From CAWEBF01 sp963807235 (GTDB lineage: Bacteria > Acidobacteriota > Vicinamibacteria > Vicinamibacterales > UBA2999), in the NCBI GenBank assembly GCA_963807235.1, contig CAWEBF010000006.1, positions 310,001 to 374,000 of the forward strand: DNA of 64,000 nt, given 5' to 3'. The translations under genes and the position numbers were made by a program. Below are positions 28,614 to 38,420 of the stretch, in pieces; positions within the stretch are counted from its first letter, which is position 1; every line of letters begins with the position of its first letter. A model generated the notes under the pieces. It saw only the letters and a program-made list of their open reading frames with translations. It was not told where the DNA came from and made no database searches.

Positions 28614-29387
28614 ATGAGATCGATCGCAGTGGCGTTGGCGTTGGTGGCGGCAGCGGCGGCATCCACGGTTGATGCCCAGTGGGAGCCGTATCCCTGGAAG
28701 AACATGCCTCGGACGCCCGACGGCAAGGTCGATCTGAAGGCGCCGCCGCGGCGGACCGCGGACGGCAAAATCGACCTGTCCGGGTTCTGGATGCCGACCG
28801 ACCGCGTGAAGCACCTGCTGAACCTGGCGGCCGACTTGAAGCCGGGATCGGTCCCGCTGCAGCCCTGGGCGGAGGCCGTCTACAAGGAGCGGATCGAGAC
28901 CAACGGCAAGGATCATCCCGGTGTGCGGTGCTGGCCCTCGGGCATCCCGGAGAAGAACAACATCCCAGACGGCGTCAAGGTGGTGCAGACACCGGATCTC
29001 ATGATTCACCTGCACGAGTCGCGCACCATCTACCGGCAGATCTTCACCGATGGCCGGCCGCTGCCGCGCGATGCCCAGCCGGCCTGGATGGGCTACTCCA
29101 TCGGCCGGTGGGAGGGCGACACCTTCATCGTGGACACCATCGGGCAGAACGGCAAGACGTGGCTCGACATGCGCGGGCTGCTCGCCACCGAAGCGCTGCG
29201 CGTCACCGAGCGCTTCACGCGTCCGACCATCGGGCGCATCCTCATCGACGTCACCATCGACGACCCCAAGGCCTACACGCGCCCCTGGGATGTCAAGCTG
29301 TCGTGGGACCTGCAGCCGGACACGGACCTCATCGAGAGCATCTGCGAAGAGAACAACAGAGACCTGCCCCACATGGTCGGCAAGTAA
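28614..29387 (+). CDS. Secreted DLxGxW-type protein
   Basis: 257 residues from ATG 28614, with GGGGGA 4 bases upstream. Signal peptide ~1-22 (TVDAQ). TPDGKVDL and TADGKIDLSGFWMPTD form the double signature. The core follows with GYSIGRWEGDTFIVDTIGQN, ALRVTERFTRPTIGRILIDV and DDPKAYTRPWDVKL. It ends NRDLPHMVGK, without the extra C-terminal domain of the protein at 21966. It lies 11 bases before the second MBL operon and may be its first gene. Intact. Confidence 0.85.
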   Translation: MRSIAVALALVAAAAASTVDAQWEPYPWKNMPRTPDGKVDLKAPPRRTADGKIDLSGFWMPTDRVKHLLNLAADLKPGSVPLQPWAEAVYKERIETNGKDHPGVRCWPSGIPEKNNIPDGVKVVQTPDLMIHLHESRTIYRQIFTDGRPLPRDAQPAWMGYSIGRWEGDTFIVDTIGQNGKTWLDMRGLLATEALRVTERFTRPTIGRILIDVTIDDPKAYTRPWDVKLSWDLQPDTDLIESICEENNRDLPHMVGK

Positions 29388-29397
29388 CGGGCGGGTC

Positions 29398-30404
29398 GTG
29401 AAGTCGGTACGCGTCCTCGGCTCGCTGGCTCTCATGGCGGCGCTCGGCGTCGCGGCAGGGTTCGATGCCGCGGCACGTCAGGCGCCGAGCGCGGCGTCCG
29501 TCACGGGTCTGCGTTCGTACCACGTGCAAGGCCACGTGTGGGTGATTGCCGGCGCGGGCGGCAACATCACGGTCCAGGCCAGCGATGCGCGAGCGGTTGG
29601 TCCTGGCACGGGCGAGGGTGTGCTGCTGGTGGATACCGGCACCGCGGAGATGACCGCCGCCGTGCAGGCGGAGATCCAGAAGATCTCGACCGGCCGCATC
29701 GAGTACATCATCAACACGAGCGGGGACTCCGAACACGTTGGCGGCAACGAGACCTTCGCCAAGCCGCGCATGGACTTTCTGGCGACGCCGGGCACCCTGT
29801 CGGGACCCGGCGTGAGGATTCTGGCCCACGAATCGGTGCTGCCGCGGATGAGCCTTCCGAACGCCGAGGGCCGCGTGCCGTACCCCGCCGTCGCCTGGCC
29901 CAACGGCACCTATTCGCTCGCGCAGCGCAAGGTCTTCTTCAACGACGAATCCATCGTCATCACGCACGCGCCGGCGGCCCGGACCGACGGCGACAGCTAC
30001 GTGCACTTCCGGCGGTCGGACGTGATCAGCGCCGGAGACCTCTTTCTCACGACCGGCTATCCGGTGGTGAGCCCCCAGAGCGGCGGAAGCCTGTCGGGCA
30101 TCATCAGCGGGTTGAACAGCATCATCGACCTGATGGTGCCTCGCTACAACCAGGAGGGCGGCACCTATGTGATTCCCGGGCACGGCCGCGTGGGGGATCA
30201 GCACGACGTGCTCGAGACCGCGACATGCTGGTGATCGTTCGCGACCGGATTCGCAGCAGCGCGGCCAAGGGCCTGACGCTCGACGAGATCAAGGCGACGC
30301 GGCCCACGCTGGACTACGACGCCCGGTGGGGATCCACGGCAGGCGCATGGACGACCGACCGGTTCATCGAAGCCGTGTTTGCTGAGAGCGCGAAGGCGCG
30401 ATGA
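29398..30404 (+). CDS. Secreted MBL-fold hydrolase, copy 2 of duplicated operon (one frame break)
   Basis: GTG 29398 opens a signal peptide (VKSVRVLGSLALMAALGVAA). The MBL core has HVWVIAGAGGNITVQAS, GVLLVDTGTAEM, then NTSGDSEHVGGNETF in place of HxHxDH (only the last Asp/Glu-His part kept), DGDSYVHFRRSDVISAGDLF and YVIPGHGRVGDQHDVLE. The frame slips near 30220 and continues MLVIVRDRIRSSAAKGLTLD, RWGSTAGAWTTDRFIEAVFA, ending at 30404, overlapping the next ATG. It is paralogous along its whole length to the gene at 16363. The incomplete metal motif suggests a mononuclear or altered site. Confidence 0.86.
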
Positions 30405-31270
30405 CGCGATCCCTCGCGTTGCTCCTTGCCGTCCTGGCCGCTGGTGGGCTGGCACTCGACGCCCAGACCGCGGTTACGCCCAGGGAACAGGCGCCCCGCG
30501 ACATTGCCGGCTACTGGGTGTCGATCATCACGGAGGACTGGCACTGGCGAATGGTGATCCCGCGCAAAGGGGACTACGCGAGCCTGCCACTCAACGACGG
30601 GGGCCGGAGAGCGGCCGATGCCTGGAGCCCCGCGCCGCCCAATGCCGCCGACGCGTGCAAGCCTTTCGGCGCCGCGGCGATCATGCGCGTCCCCGGTCGC
30701 GTGCGGATCTCGTGGGACACGGCGTCGATTCTGAAGATCGAGACCGACGCCGGCACGCAGACTCGTCTCCTCCGATTCGGTGCACCGGCGGCCGCGGGCT
30801 GGCGCACGAACGCGCGCGGAGAAGTGGTGTGGGTGGGACCCGGTGCAGGTCCGGACGGCACTGGCCCGCCGCCCAGCGGGCCACGAGACTGGCAGGGCTA
30901 CTCCGTGGCGCGGTGGGACATTGCTCCGGATCCGGCCGCTGTCCGCGCCTTGCCGTTCTTCCCTGGCGGCGTGGGGACGGGTGCCGACGGCGCCGGTATC
31001 GTGGTGCCGGGCCGTTTCGGGTCGCTCCACGTCGAGACGAGCCGGATGAAAGCCGGATTTCTCCGTCGCAACGGCGTGCCGTACAGCGAGAACGCCGTGT
31101 TGACCGAAGACTTCGACTTTCGAACCGAGGACAACGGCACGCAGTGGTTCACGGTGACCACCGTGGTGGAGGACCCGACGTATCTTTCCTCGCCATTCGT
31201 GACGAGCAGCGACTTTCGGAAAGAGCCGGACGGCTCGAAATGGAGGCCCACGCCGTGCGCCGCCTACTGA
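30401..31270 (+). CDS. Secreted DLxGxW-type protein ('YWVSxITEDWxxRM' subgroup), copy 2
   Basis: 289 residues, ATG inside the MBL stop (ATGA). Signal peptide ~1-22. RDIAGYWVSIITEDWHWRMV, AAIMRVPGRVRISWDT, LKIETDAGTQTRLLRF, FLRRNGVPYSENAVLTEDF and VEDPTYLSSPFVTSSDF align block by block with the protein at 17388. It is ~35 residues longer because of a loop rich in Gly and Pro around 130-190. Intact. No catalytic motif seen. Confidence 0.82.
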   Translation: MTRSLALLLAVLAAGGLALDAQTAVTPREQAPRDIAGYWVSIITEDWHWRMVIPRKGDYASLPLNDGGRRAADAWSPAPPNAADACKPFGAAAIMRVPGRVRISWDTASILKIETDAGTQTRLLRFGAPAAAGWRTNARGEVVWVGPGAGPDGTGPPPSGPRDWQGYSVARWDIAPDPAAVRALPFFPGGVGTGADGAGIVVPGRFGSLHVETSRMKAGFLRRNGVPYSENAVLTEDFDFRTEDNGTQWFTVTTVVEDPTYLSSPFVTSSDFRKEPDGSKWRPTPCAAY

Positions 31271-32128
31271 CTCTGATTGTCGCTGTCGTGCTGGCGGCGG
31301 CCGCCTGCGCCGACACGGCCTGGGCCCAGTCCGACATCACGGGCGAATGGGCACCGCTCTATCACGAGGATCAGCCCGACCGCGGCCCTGGTCCTGGCCC
31401 CGTGGACTTCACGGGCCTGCCGATCACCGACGGCGCTCGACAGTGGGCCCTCAGCTGGGACGCCTCGCGGCTGTCGATGCTGGAGCACCAGTGCCAGGTG
31501 CACGTGCTGCCCTATATCCTGAGCGGGCCGACCCGCCTGCGCATCGAGCCCGAGCGCGACGCCAACTCGCAGCGGATCGTCTCGTTCCGCCAGTACATCG
31601 GGCTGTGGGGCCAGTCCCGCACCATCTGGGTGGACGGCAGGCCGCATCCTCCCGACATCGCGCCTCACACCTGGATGGGTTACTCCACCGGCGCGTGGGA
31701 GGGAAACACGCTGGTGGTGCGAACGACGCACATCAAGCAGGGGTGGATTCGCCGGAACGGCGTGCCGCAAAGCGACCGTGTGAAGACTACGGAGCGGTTC
31801 ACGCGCCACGGCAACACGCTGACCTATGTGATCTACATCGAGGACCCGGTCTATCTGGCCGAGCCCCTCACGCGAAGCCGGAACTTCGTGCGGATGTCGG
31901 GCCTCAACGAGGGAACTGGATCGCCGCGACGCCGTGCGAGCCCGGGGAGGAGACGGCGGCGCAGCCCCACCAGGTGCCGCACTATCCGATCGGCGGGAAT
32001 CCCTTCCTCACCGAGCAGGCGAACAGGACAGGGCTACCTGTAGAGGCGCTGATGGGCGGGAAGGAAACCGTGTACCGGAGTACCGTCAGAAGCTGCCAAA
32101 GGCCGCGGCCGGCCGTCCGAGCCGGTGA
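31255..32128 (+). CDS. Secreted DLxGxW-type protein, third gene of the operon, copy 2 (two frame breaks)
   Basis: GTG 31255 gives the signal peptide MRRLLTLIVAVVLAAAACAD. ATG 31240 is an alternative, and both overlap the previous gene. Mature part: SDITGEWAPLYHEDQPDRG, PVDFTGLPITDGARQWALSW, WVDGRPHPPDIAPHTWMGYS, TGAWEGNTLVVRTTHIKQGW and YIEDPVYLAEPLTRSRNF. Slips occur near 31915 (continues NWIAATPCEPGEETAAQPHQ, VPHYPIGGNPFLTEQANRT) and near 32075 (ETVY continues as PEYRQKLPKAAAGRPSR). The repaired C-terminus matches ETLYPEYRKKF of the protein at 18128. Confidence 0.8.
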
Positions 32129-32166
32129 AGCACGCCGGGCTTCCGGCTCTCGGACAAAAAAAGGCC

Positions 32167-32223
32167 GGTCCCAGTTGCCTGGGACCCGCCTCAGTTCCGA
32201 CTCCGGGCCTAGAGCCCGGAGTC
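32167..32223. terminator. Two adjacent hairpins between convergent transcription units
   Basis: GGTCCCAG-TTGC-CTGGGACC (32167-32186) and GACTCCGGGC-CTAGA-GCCCGGAGTC (32199-32223) are perfect stems of 8 and 10 bp. They sit in the gap between the end of the MBL operon (32128) and the end of the convergent receptor gene (32246). An A run precedes the first stem (32156-32162), which would act as the U tract for minus-strand transcripts. Confidence 0.6.
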
Positions 32224-32245
32224 CGTAGCCCAGAGCCCTCCGTCT

Positions 32246-35200
32246 CTAGAAGTCTATCTGCGCGCTGAACTTCACGATCCGCGGCTGCAAGACGCTGTTA
32301 GGCCGCAGCCACGTGGTGGTCGTCGGCACGAAGGTCTGGTTGTACGTCAGGATCGCCGCGGAGTTTGCGAGGTTGTAGAGGTCGATCCCCACTGTCGATC
32401 GCGTGCGGCCGAACCTCAGGACCTTCGCGAACCGCATGTCGACCTGGGTCACGCGTTCCCCGTAGAGCGTTCCGGGCTCGATGAGGTTCACGACGATGGT
32501 CTGGCCGCCCGTGCCGGCAAACGGGCGGTTGAGGCCGACGGTGGCCGAGTTCGGCGCGGTCCAGTTCGCGGCCAGCTGGCCACCTGGATCGCTGCGCAGC
32601 GTGCCGGCGATCTGCACCTCGACCTTCGGAATCGTGTACGTGCCGAGTGCCGTCGCGCGGGTGACCCATCCCGACGACGTGTCGCACCACGGGTTGGTTG
32701 GTGACTGCGCCAGGACGACCGTCCACTCCGGAATGGCACTCCTTACGTCGCAGTAGTCGTTCCGGTTCGTTCCGGTGTTGAACCCGCCCTGCACCATCAG
32801 GCCGTTGCGCATCCGCGCCGTCACGTTCAGGTTGACCGAGTTGGCCACTTGCGACCAATCGGCATAGGTCGTGGCGAGCGTCTGGTAGTTGTCGGTCAAG
32901 CGCAACGCGGCCTCCGGGGTGACGTTGTACAAGCCGCCAAGCACGCCGCCGCCGCCATCCGGCAGCCGTGCGTCCACAGGAACGCTGACGCCGAATTCCG
33001 TGTGGTCCCCGGGCGCCCGGTTGCGGTTGTCGGTGACGATGGAGTTTGTGAGCCACCGGCGCTGGTATCCCACTTCGACCGCGACGCGGGGAAGTAGCTC
33101 ATGCTGCACCGACGCGCCAAACTGCCAGTCGCCCGAGCGCACGCCCCAGCCCGATAGGAGGCCCGGGTCCAACGTCGAATCGAAGACCTGCGTTCCGAAA
33201 TTCAGGTTCGCGTTGGCTCCACAGAAATCGCCGCCGCTCGCGCGCAGGTCCTGGGCGCCCGAGTTCAACAGGTTGCAGTCGGCCACGTAGTCGCGGTCCG
33301 CGTCGGTCCACGCCCTCGTGGTCGTCGTGGACAGGCGCCCGGTTGGATTGAGCGCGATGAACAGCCCGCCGTTCTGCGCCGCCTCCAGATACCGGCCGAA
33401 ATTCACCTTGACCGACGTCTTGCCCGTGCCGAAGACGGTCGGTACGCGACACCGCCCCGCGGCCACAGGTCGTTATAGCCCTCCACGCCCGTCGTGCGCG
33501 GATACGTCACGGCCGTGGGGAAGAAGCGGACCGGTCCGACCGTCTGCTCCGGGAAGTAGCTCGACGCGCGGTCGTAGCGGATGGCTCCCAGCACCGTCAT
33601 GCGACCGAGCGTCCACTGCTCTTGGAGCGTAGAACGCGTCACTACGGACCGTCTGCTCGATCCCGAAGCGATTGATGTTCATCGTGAGCTGATCGGGGAT
33701 GGCGTTGTTGAACCGGTACTGGAGATACTCGGTGTTCCCGAAGTTCTTCCGCTCATCGATGAGCAGCGCGCCCTGGTAGCCGATCTTGATGTTGTGGCTG
33801 CCGGTGACGAGCGACGCGGCCGCGTTCCACTGATTGTTCCAGTTGACGTTCGAAATCCAGTTCAGCGCCCGGTACGTCAGTCCGGGGATGTTGCCGTTGG
33901 CGGCGCAGCCGCCGGCGCACGCCTCGACGACCCGGATCAGATTCTCCGTCTCGAGACCGGGAAGCTGCCCGCCGCCGTAGCGGCTGCGGTACATGCCGAA
34001 CCCGGCTTCCAGCAGGAGCCGATTGCTCAACGGTGAGGTCCACTTCGCCTGGGTCACGCGGTTGCCGAAAGTCGCGATATCCCGCGGTCTCGGGCGCGTT
34101 GAGGGCGGACGCAGAAGGGGTAGGGGGGGCCGTCGAGCCGGCGAAGACTTCATTGTCGCCCGATGTGCGACAGGCGTCGCCAGAGAATCCCTGGGCGGCA
34201 CCGCCTTCGCAGGGCATTTGCTGGTCGTAGAACACGGTGAACTTGTTTCGCGGCGTGGCCTGCGCCGTGAGCCTGAGCGCGGTGATGCGATACGACGCCG
34301 CCAGCACGGCCGGACGGCTCGTGTCAGCCACATACGTCCACTTGGTCGGATCGCCGGCGTTGGCGTTCGCGAACATGCCCGGCACGGTGCGCTCGCTGCC
34401 TTCCTCGCGGATGTTCGCGTAGAACCACAGGCGGTCCTTGGCGACGGGCCGCCGATACCGAGGTTGAAATCCCACACTTTCCTGGTCTCGCCAGGAGTGG
34501 TCAACCCCAGAGCGCGCAGCTCGTCCGTGTAGTTGCTGCCGATCATGCCGCCCTTGGCCACGGCGGTGAAGAACGTGCCGCGCACCGCGTTGCCGCCTTC
34601 TTTCGGCAGGATATTGAGCGACGGGCCGCCGCCTTCCGTTTCTCCGAGGCCGCCGCTGGTGGTCATCGCGATCTCGCGCGCGTTCGCCACGTCGGCGATG
34701 TACGACGACACGCCCGCGCCGTTGAAGGCCGAGCCGACGCTGAGGCCATCGACGTTGACGCGGCCCTCGTTGGACCGCCCGCCGAATCCGCCAAAAACGA
34801 CCATGCCCGGCACCACCTGGACGTCGGTCGGGGCTCCAGCCCTGGTTGACGCTGTTCGGAATCAGCTGGATCAGGTTGTTGTACGAGCGCGAGGACGGAA
34901 TCGCGCTGATCATGTCGTTGTCGAGGACCATCTGCCGCCGCACGTTCTGGACGTCGACGATGGGCGACTCCCCGGTCACGGTGATGGTCTCGGTGAGCGC
35001 GCCGACGCGCAGGTCGGCGTTGATCGTCGCGGTGAAGGTCCCTTCAAGGGCGACACCCTCCCGCTTGACGGTGGTGAATCCCGGCAGTGTGAACGTGACC
35101 ACGTACTCGCCGGCCCGCAGATCGACGATGCGGTATTGGCCGTTGCCGTCGGTCGTCGCGGACCGCACCTTTTCGATCAGCGCCGGGCTGGCCGCTTCGA

Positions 35201-35330
35201 CCGTCACTCCCGGCAGAACGGCCCCCGAGGGGTCCTTGACGACGCCGGTGATCGACGCCTGCGCCCAGGCGATCGACGGAAGGGACAAGACGGCGAGCAA
35301 CACGACTCCGGCCACTTTCAACGTGCGCAT
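32246..35330 (-). CDS. TonB-dependent receptor, Oar-like (at least five frame breaks)
   Basis: ATG 35330, with CAGGAGGA upstream, opens MRTLKVAGVVLLAVLSLPSI (signal peptide to WAQA). A carboxypeptidase-regulatory domain follows (GVVKDPSGAVLPGVTVEAAS), then a plug (VDVQNVRRQMVLDNDMISAI; GRVNVDGLSVGSAFNGAGVS). Barrel segments are spread over three frames, with breaks near 34830, 34450, 34100, 33620 and 33440. Key pieces are KDRLWFYANIREEGSER, QAKWTSPLSNRLLLEAGFGM, WTLGRMTVLGAIRYDRASSY and KVNFGRYLEAAQNGGLF. It ends LQPRIVKFSAQIDF. All pieces are in the right order and spacing for one ~1,025-residue receptor, so sequencing error is more likely than decay. Confidence 0.87.
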
Positions 35331-35478
35331 ACTTCGATTCCTCCTGAGCCCCGCGACCCAACTCGAGCGCGCCAATGGTAGGGCGAAGACAGGGGCAAAC
35401 CGCTCAAATAGTCGTCAAATCCGCGGGCGGTAAGAATACTCGCGAATTCTCAGGGAAGCGACGTGTAATGTGTCGCCG

Positions 35479-37033
35479 ATGAGGACCATCGCCGCACGCC
35501 TGGCGGGTGCCGGGCGCGCACTGGCCGGGGCAGTCGTGGCCGGCCTCGCCGGTGGACTGCTGGTGGCCCAGGCGCCCCCCGACCGGTGGAAGGCGGCCAT
35601 CCCCCGCACGTGGGACGAAGCTGCCCTCGCCGAGTGGGCGATGCCCCTGGCCGGACTCGGCGTGCGGCCCACGCACATGTCGGCGGCCGAGTACTACGCC
35701 ATGCCGGTCGAGGATTTGAAGACCTACCCGGTCTACATGCCCGGGCGGGAACCGGCCGGTTACTGGGAAAGGATGCAGACCGTCGGCCCTCAGCCTCTCA
35801 TCGAGCCGCGCACGCTTCGGACCGAGGCCGACTGGGTGCGCGCCGGCGAGCGGGTCTTCTTCGACGCGGTGGCGCTCCGCACGTTCGATCCGAAAGTCAT
35901 CGCGATGGCCCGCGACCTGGCCGCGATGAAGCAGCGCGGCGCCGGACCATATCCCGACGGCACGATCTCGGCCCTGCGCTGGGTGCCGACCAAGAACGGC
36001 GTGGCGCTCGGCTTCGCCAACTGCAGCGCCTGCCACCTCCTGCACCTTCCCCGACAACACGCCGGTCCCCGGCGCGTCGTCGTTCGCGATGCCCAACACA
36101 TTCCGCAACGGGCTCGGCGGCGTGATTCGTTCCACCGAGCGCGTGCTTCCCGGTGAAGCGCCTTTCGTGATGGGCGGCTCTTTCGGTTCGTGGCTGTATC
36201 AGGCGTACGGCGCCCCCTGGGCGAACGATCCGGCGGCCGAGCGGTTGAAATCGATGACCGAAACGGACCTGGCCGCCTACGTCGGCGCGAACTTCCGCGG
36301 CGGGGCCGTGGCGCGCTGGAACGGCAGCATCCTCTATCCGGCCAAAGTGCCCGACCTGATCGGATTCAAGGACCGCCGGTTCATCGATCACACCGGCACG
36401 CACCGGCATCGGGACATCGGCGACCTGATGCGATACGCCGCGCTCGTCAGCTTTGCCGACACCACGGACTTCGGCCCGCACACGTCGTGGACGCCGGCAC
36501 GAGGCGGTTCGGCCGGCGGCTCTCCGACGAAGCGCTGTACGCGATGGCACTCTACATCTACTCGCTGAAGCCGCCGAAGCAACCCACATCCGTTCGACGA
36601 CACGGCCAGGGCAGGTGAGGCAGTCTTCGCGCGCGAGGGCTGCGCGACGTGCCACACGCCGCCGCTCTACACCAACAACAGGCTGACGCGCGCAATGGGT
36701 TATGCACCACCACCCGGCGTGGTCGAATCGTCCGACGTGCTGCCCATCTCGGTGGGCACCGATCCGGGTCTGGCGCTGCGCACACGCAAGGGGACCGGCT
36801 ACTACAAGGTGCCGTCGCTCAAGGGCGTCTGGTATCGTGGCCACTACCTGCACGACGGTGCCGTGGCCAGCCTGGAGGAGATGTTCGACCCCAGCCGGCT
36901 GAGCGAGGAGCACACGCCGGGCGGCTGGCGGCCACCAGGTAAAGAGAAAGCCGCGATTCCCGGCCACCCCTTTGGACTGAAACTCGATGCCCATGAAAAA
37001 AGCCAACTCATCGCGTTCCTGCGGACCCTCTGA
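35479..37033 (+). CDS. Di-haem c-type cytochrome, cytochrome-c-peroxidase-like (three frame breaks)
   Basis: ATG 35479 opens MRTIAARLAGAGRALAGAVV, a signal peptide or anchor. Two haem-binding motifs are visible: CSACH (in LGFANCSACH) and CATCH (in FAREGCATCHTPP). The second half has KVPSLKGVWYRGHYLHDGAV and LEEMFDPSRL, common in di-haem peroxidase/MauG-type proteins. Frame slips lie near 36045 (CSACHLL continues as TFPDNTPVPGASSFAMPNTF), near 36510 and near 36590 (LKPPKQP continues as HPFDDTARAGEAVF). The repaired length is about 518 residues. It begins an operon with VOC and cupin proteins and overlaps the VOC start by 47 bases. Confidence 0.85.
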
Positions 37034-37943
37034 CGGACGAAGCAACCTGTCGCGCCGCGACTTCGTGGCCGGACTGGGTGTGGCGGCATCGCTGCCGTTC
37101 CTGAAGGTCCCGGCCGCGGCAGGGCAGACGCCGGCCGCCGACGGCGGCCGCGCGCGCCTGCTGCCCCTGAACACGCCCAAGATCGACCACCTGGACGTGA
37201 TCGTGCCGAACGTCGAGGCATCCGCCCGGTTCTACATGAGCGTGTTCAACACGACGCTCCACGCGCAGCCCTTTCAGGGCGGCTTCCGCTATTTCGTCCT
37301 CTTCGGCGACCTGCCCGCCAACCGCCAGGTCGGGTATGTGGCCATCGGCGACTCGCGCGGACGGGGGACCTACATCGGCCACTTCTGCACGTCGGTCTTC
37401 GACTACCGCCGCGACAGCGCGGCGATCACGGCGGCGCTCACCGAGGCCGTGGCGAAGGAGGGCCTCGGCAAGCTGTCGGGCGGCGGCGGGTTCGGCGGCA
37501 TCTTCTCCGATCCCGACGGCATCGAGATCCAGTTCCTGCCAGCGCCCGACACGCTGGTGACGGCCGCCGTGCCCTCGCCGCTCGTGGAACCCCACAAGGG
37601 CCTGGTGACGCCGCGTGGCGTGGACCACGTGTTGCTGCACGTGTCGGATCTGGCGAAGGGTGTCCAGTTCTACCGGATCCTCTACGGCAAGGAAGCGAGC
37701 CGCGACAAAGCTCCCGAACGGGTCTGGTTTCAGATCGGCGACACGCGGCTTGGCCTGGAGCAGGCCGCCGCCGGTCAGAAGCCGCACATCGCGCACTTCG
37801 GCGTGAAGGTGGCGTCGTTCGACCGGCGCGCGGTCAGCGAGGGCCTGGTCAAGCTGGGCGCGAAGATCGTGCCGTCGCCGGACGAAGCCGGCGCCCTGAG
37901 GTTCACGGACCTCGACGGCATCACAGTGGAGCTGAACGCATGA
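36987..37943 (+). CDS. Tat-exported protein with two VOC (glyoxalase-like) domains
   Basis: 318 residues from ATG 36987. The N-terminus has a Tat motif, SRRDFVAGLGVAASLPF. The first VOC domain starts KIDHLDVIVPNVEASARFYM and ends FSDPDGIEIQFLPAP. The second starts RGVDHVLLHVSDLAKGVQFY and ends FTDLDGITVELNA. In both, the metal-ligand positions of VOC enzymes (His in DH, Glu in the last strand) are kept, so metal binding is likely. Tat export fits a folded, metal-loaded enzyme. It sits between a cytochrome and a cupin gene, overlapping both (ATGA with the latter). Dioxygenase- or lyase-type activity is possible. Confidence 0.9.
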   Translation: MPMKKANSSRSCGPSDGRSNLSRRDFVAGLGVAASLPFLKVPAAAGQTPAADGGRARLLPLNTPKIDHLDVIVPNVEASARFYMSVFNTTLHAQPFQGGFRYFVLFGDLPANRQVGYVAIGDSRGRGTYIGHFCTSVFDYRRDSAAITAALTEAVAKEGLGKLSGGGGFGGIFSDPDGIEIQFLPAPDTLVTAAVPSPLVEPHKGLVTPRGVDHVLLHVSDLAKGVQFYRILYGKEASRDKAPERVWFQIGDTRLGLEQAAAGQKPHIAHFGVKVASFDRRAVSEGLVKLGAKIVPSPDEAGALRFTDLDGITVELNA

Positions 37944-38392
37944 CGCGACGGGCGGTCGTGTTGGCGCCGCTGTGTGCGCTCATGGTGCTGACGTCCGCCG
38001 CGCGATGGGTGTCGCACGCGCAGGCGCCGGTGGCGCCCACGCCACCCGCCGGCGATTCGGCGAACTACACGGGGCAGACGTCGCGGATGGAGACCGACGG
38101 CATGCTGATGGGCCGGCGGCGCTTCGAGGCCGGCGCGCGATCGGCCTGGCATACGCACCCGGTGGGCCAGCTGCTCTTCGTCGAGCAGGGCCGGATGCGC
38201 GTGCAGCGGCGGGGCCAGCCGGCGAAAGACCTCGGCCCAGGCGAGAGCGACTACACCGGCGCCAACATCCCCCATTGGCACGGCGCCACGCCCGATCAGT
38301 TCGTCGTACAAGCCTCGATCAGCTTTGGCGGCATCGGCCCCTGGCTGGAAAAGGTGCGCGACGACGAGTATCTGGCGCCTGCGAAGCGCTGA
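37940..38392 (+). CDS. Secreted cupin-domain protein
   Basis: 150 residues, ATG inside the VOC stop codon region. Signal peptide ~1-29 (VSHAQ). Single conserved-barrel cupin: WHTHPVGQLLFVEQGRMRVQ is motif 1 with two His ligands; GESDYTGANIPHWHGATPD is motif 2 with a further His. This pattern is common in small metal-dependent cupins such as hydroxynitrile-lyase-like and quercetinase-like proteins. The operon with a cytochrome and a two-domain VOC protein suggests a periplasmic oxidative step, which is inference. Confidence 0.9.
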   Translation: MTRRAVVLAPLCALMVLTSAARWVSHAQAPVAPTPPAGDSANYTGQTSRMETDGMLMGRRRFEAGARSAWHTHPVGQLLFVEQGRMRVQRRGQPAKDLGPGESDYTGANIPHWHGATPDQFVVQASISFGGIGPWLEKVRDDEYLAPAKR

Positions 38393-38420
38393 CGTCACAA
38401 GACTCGCCTAAAATCTCTGC

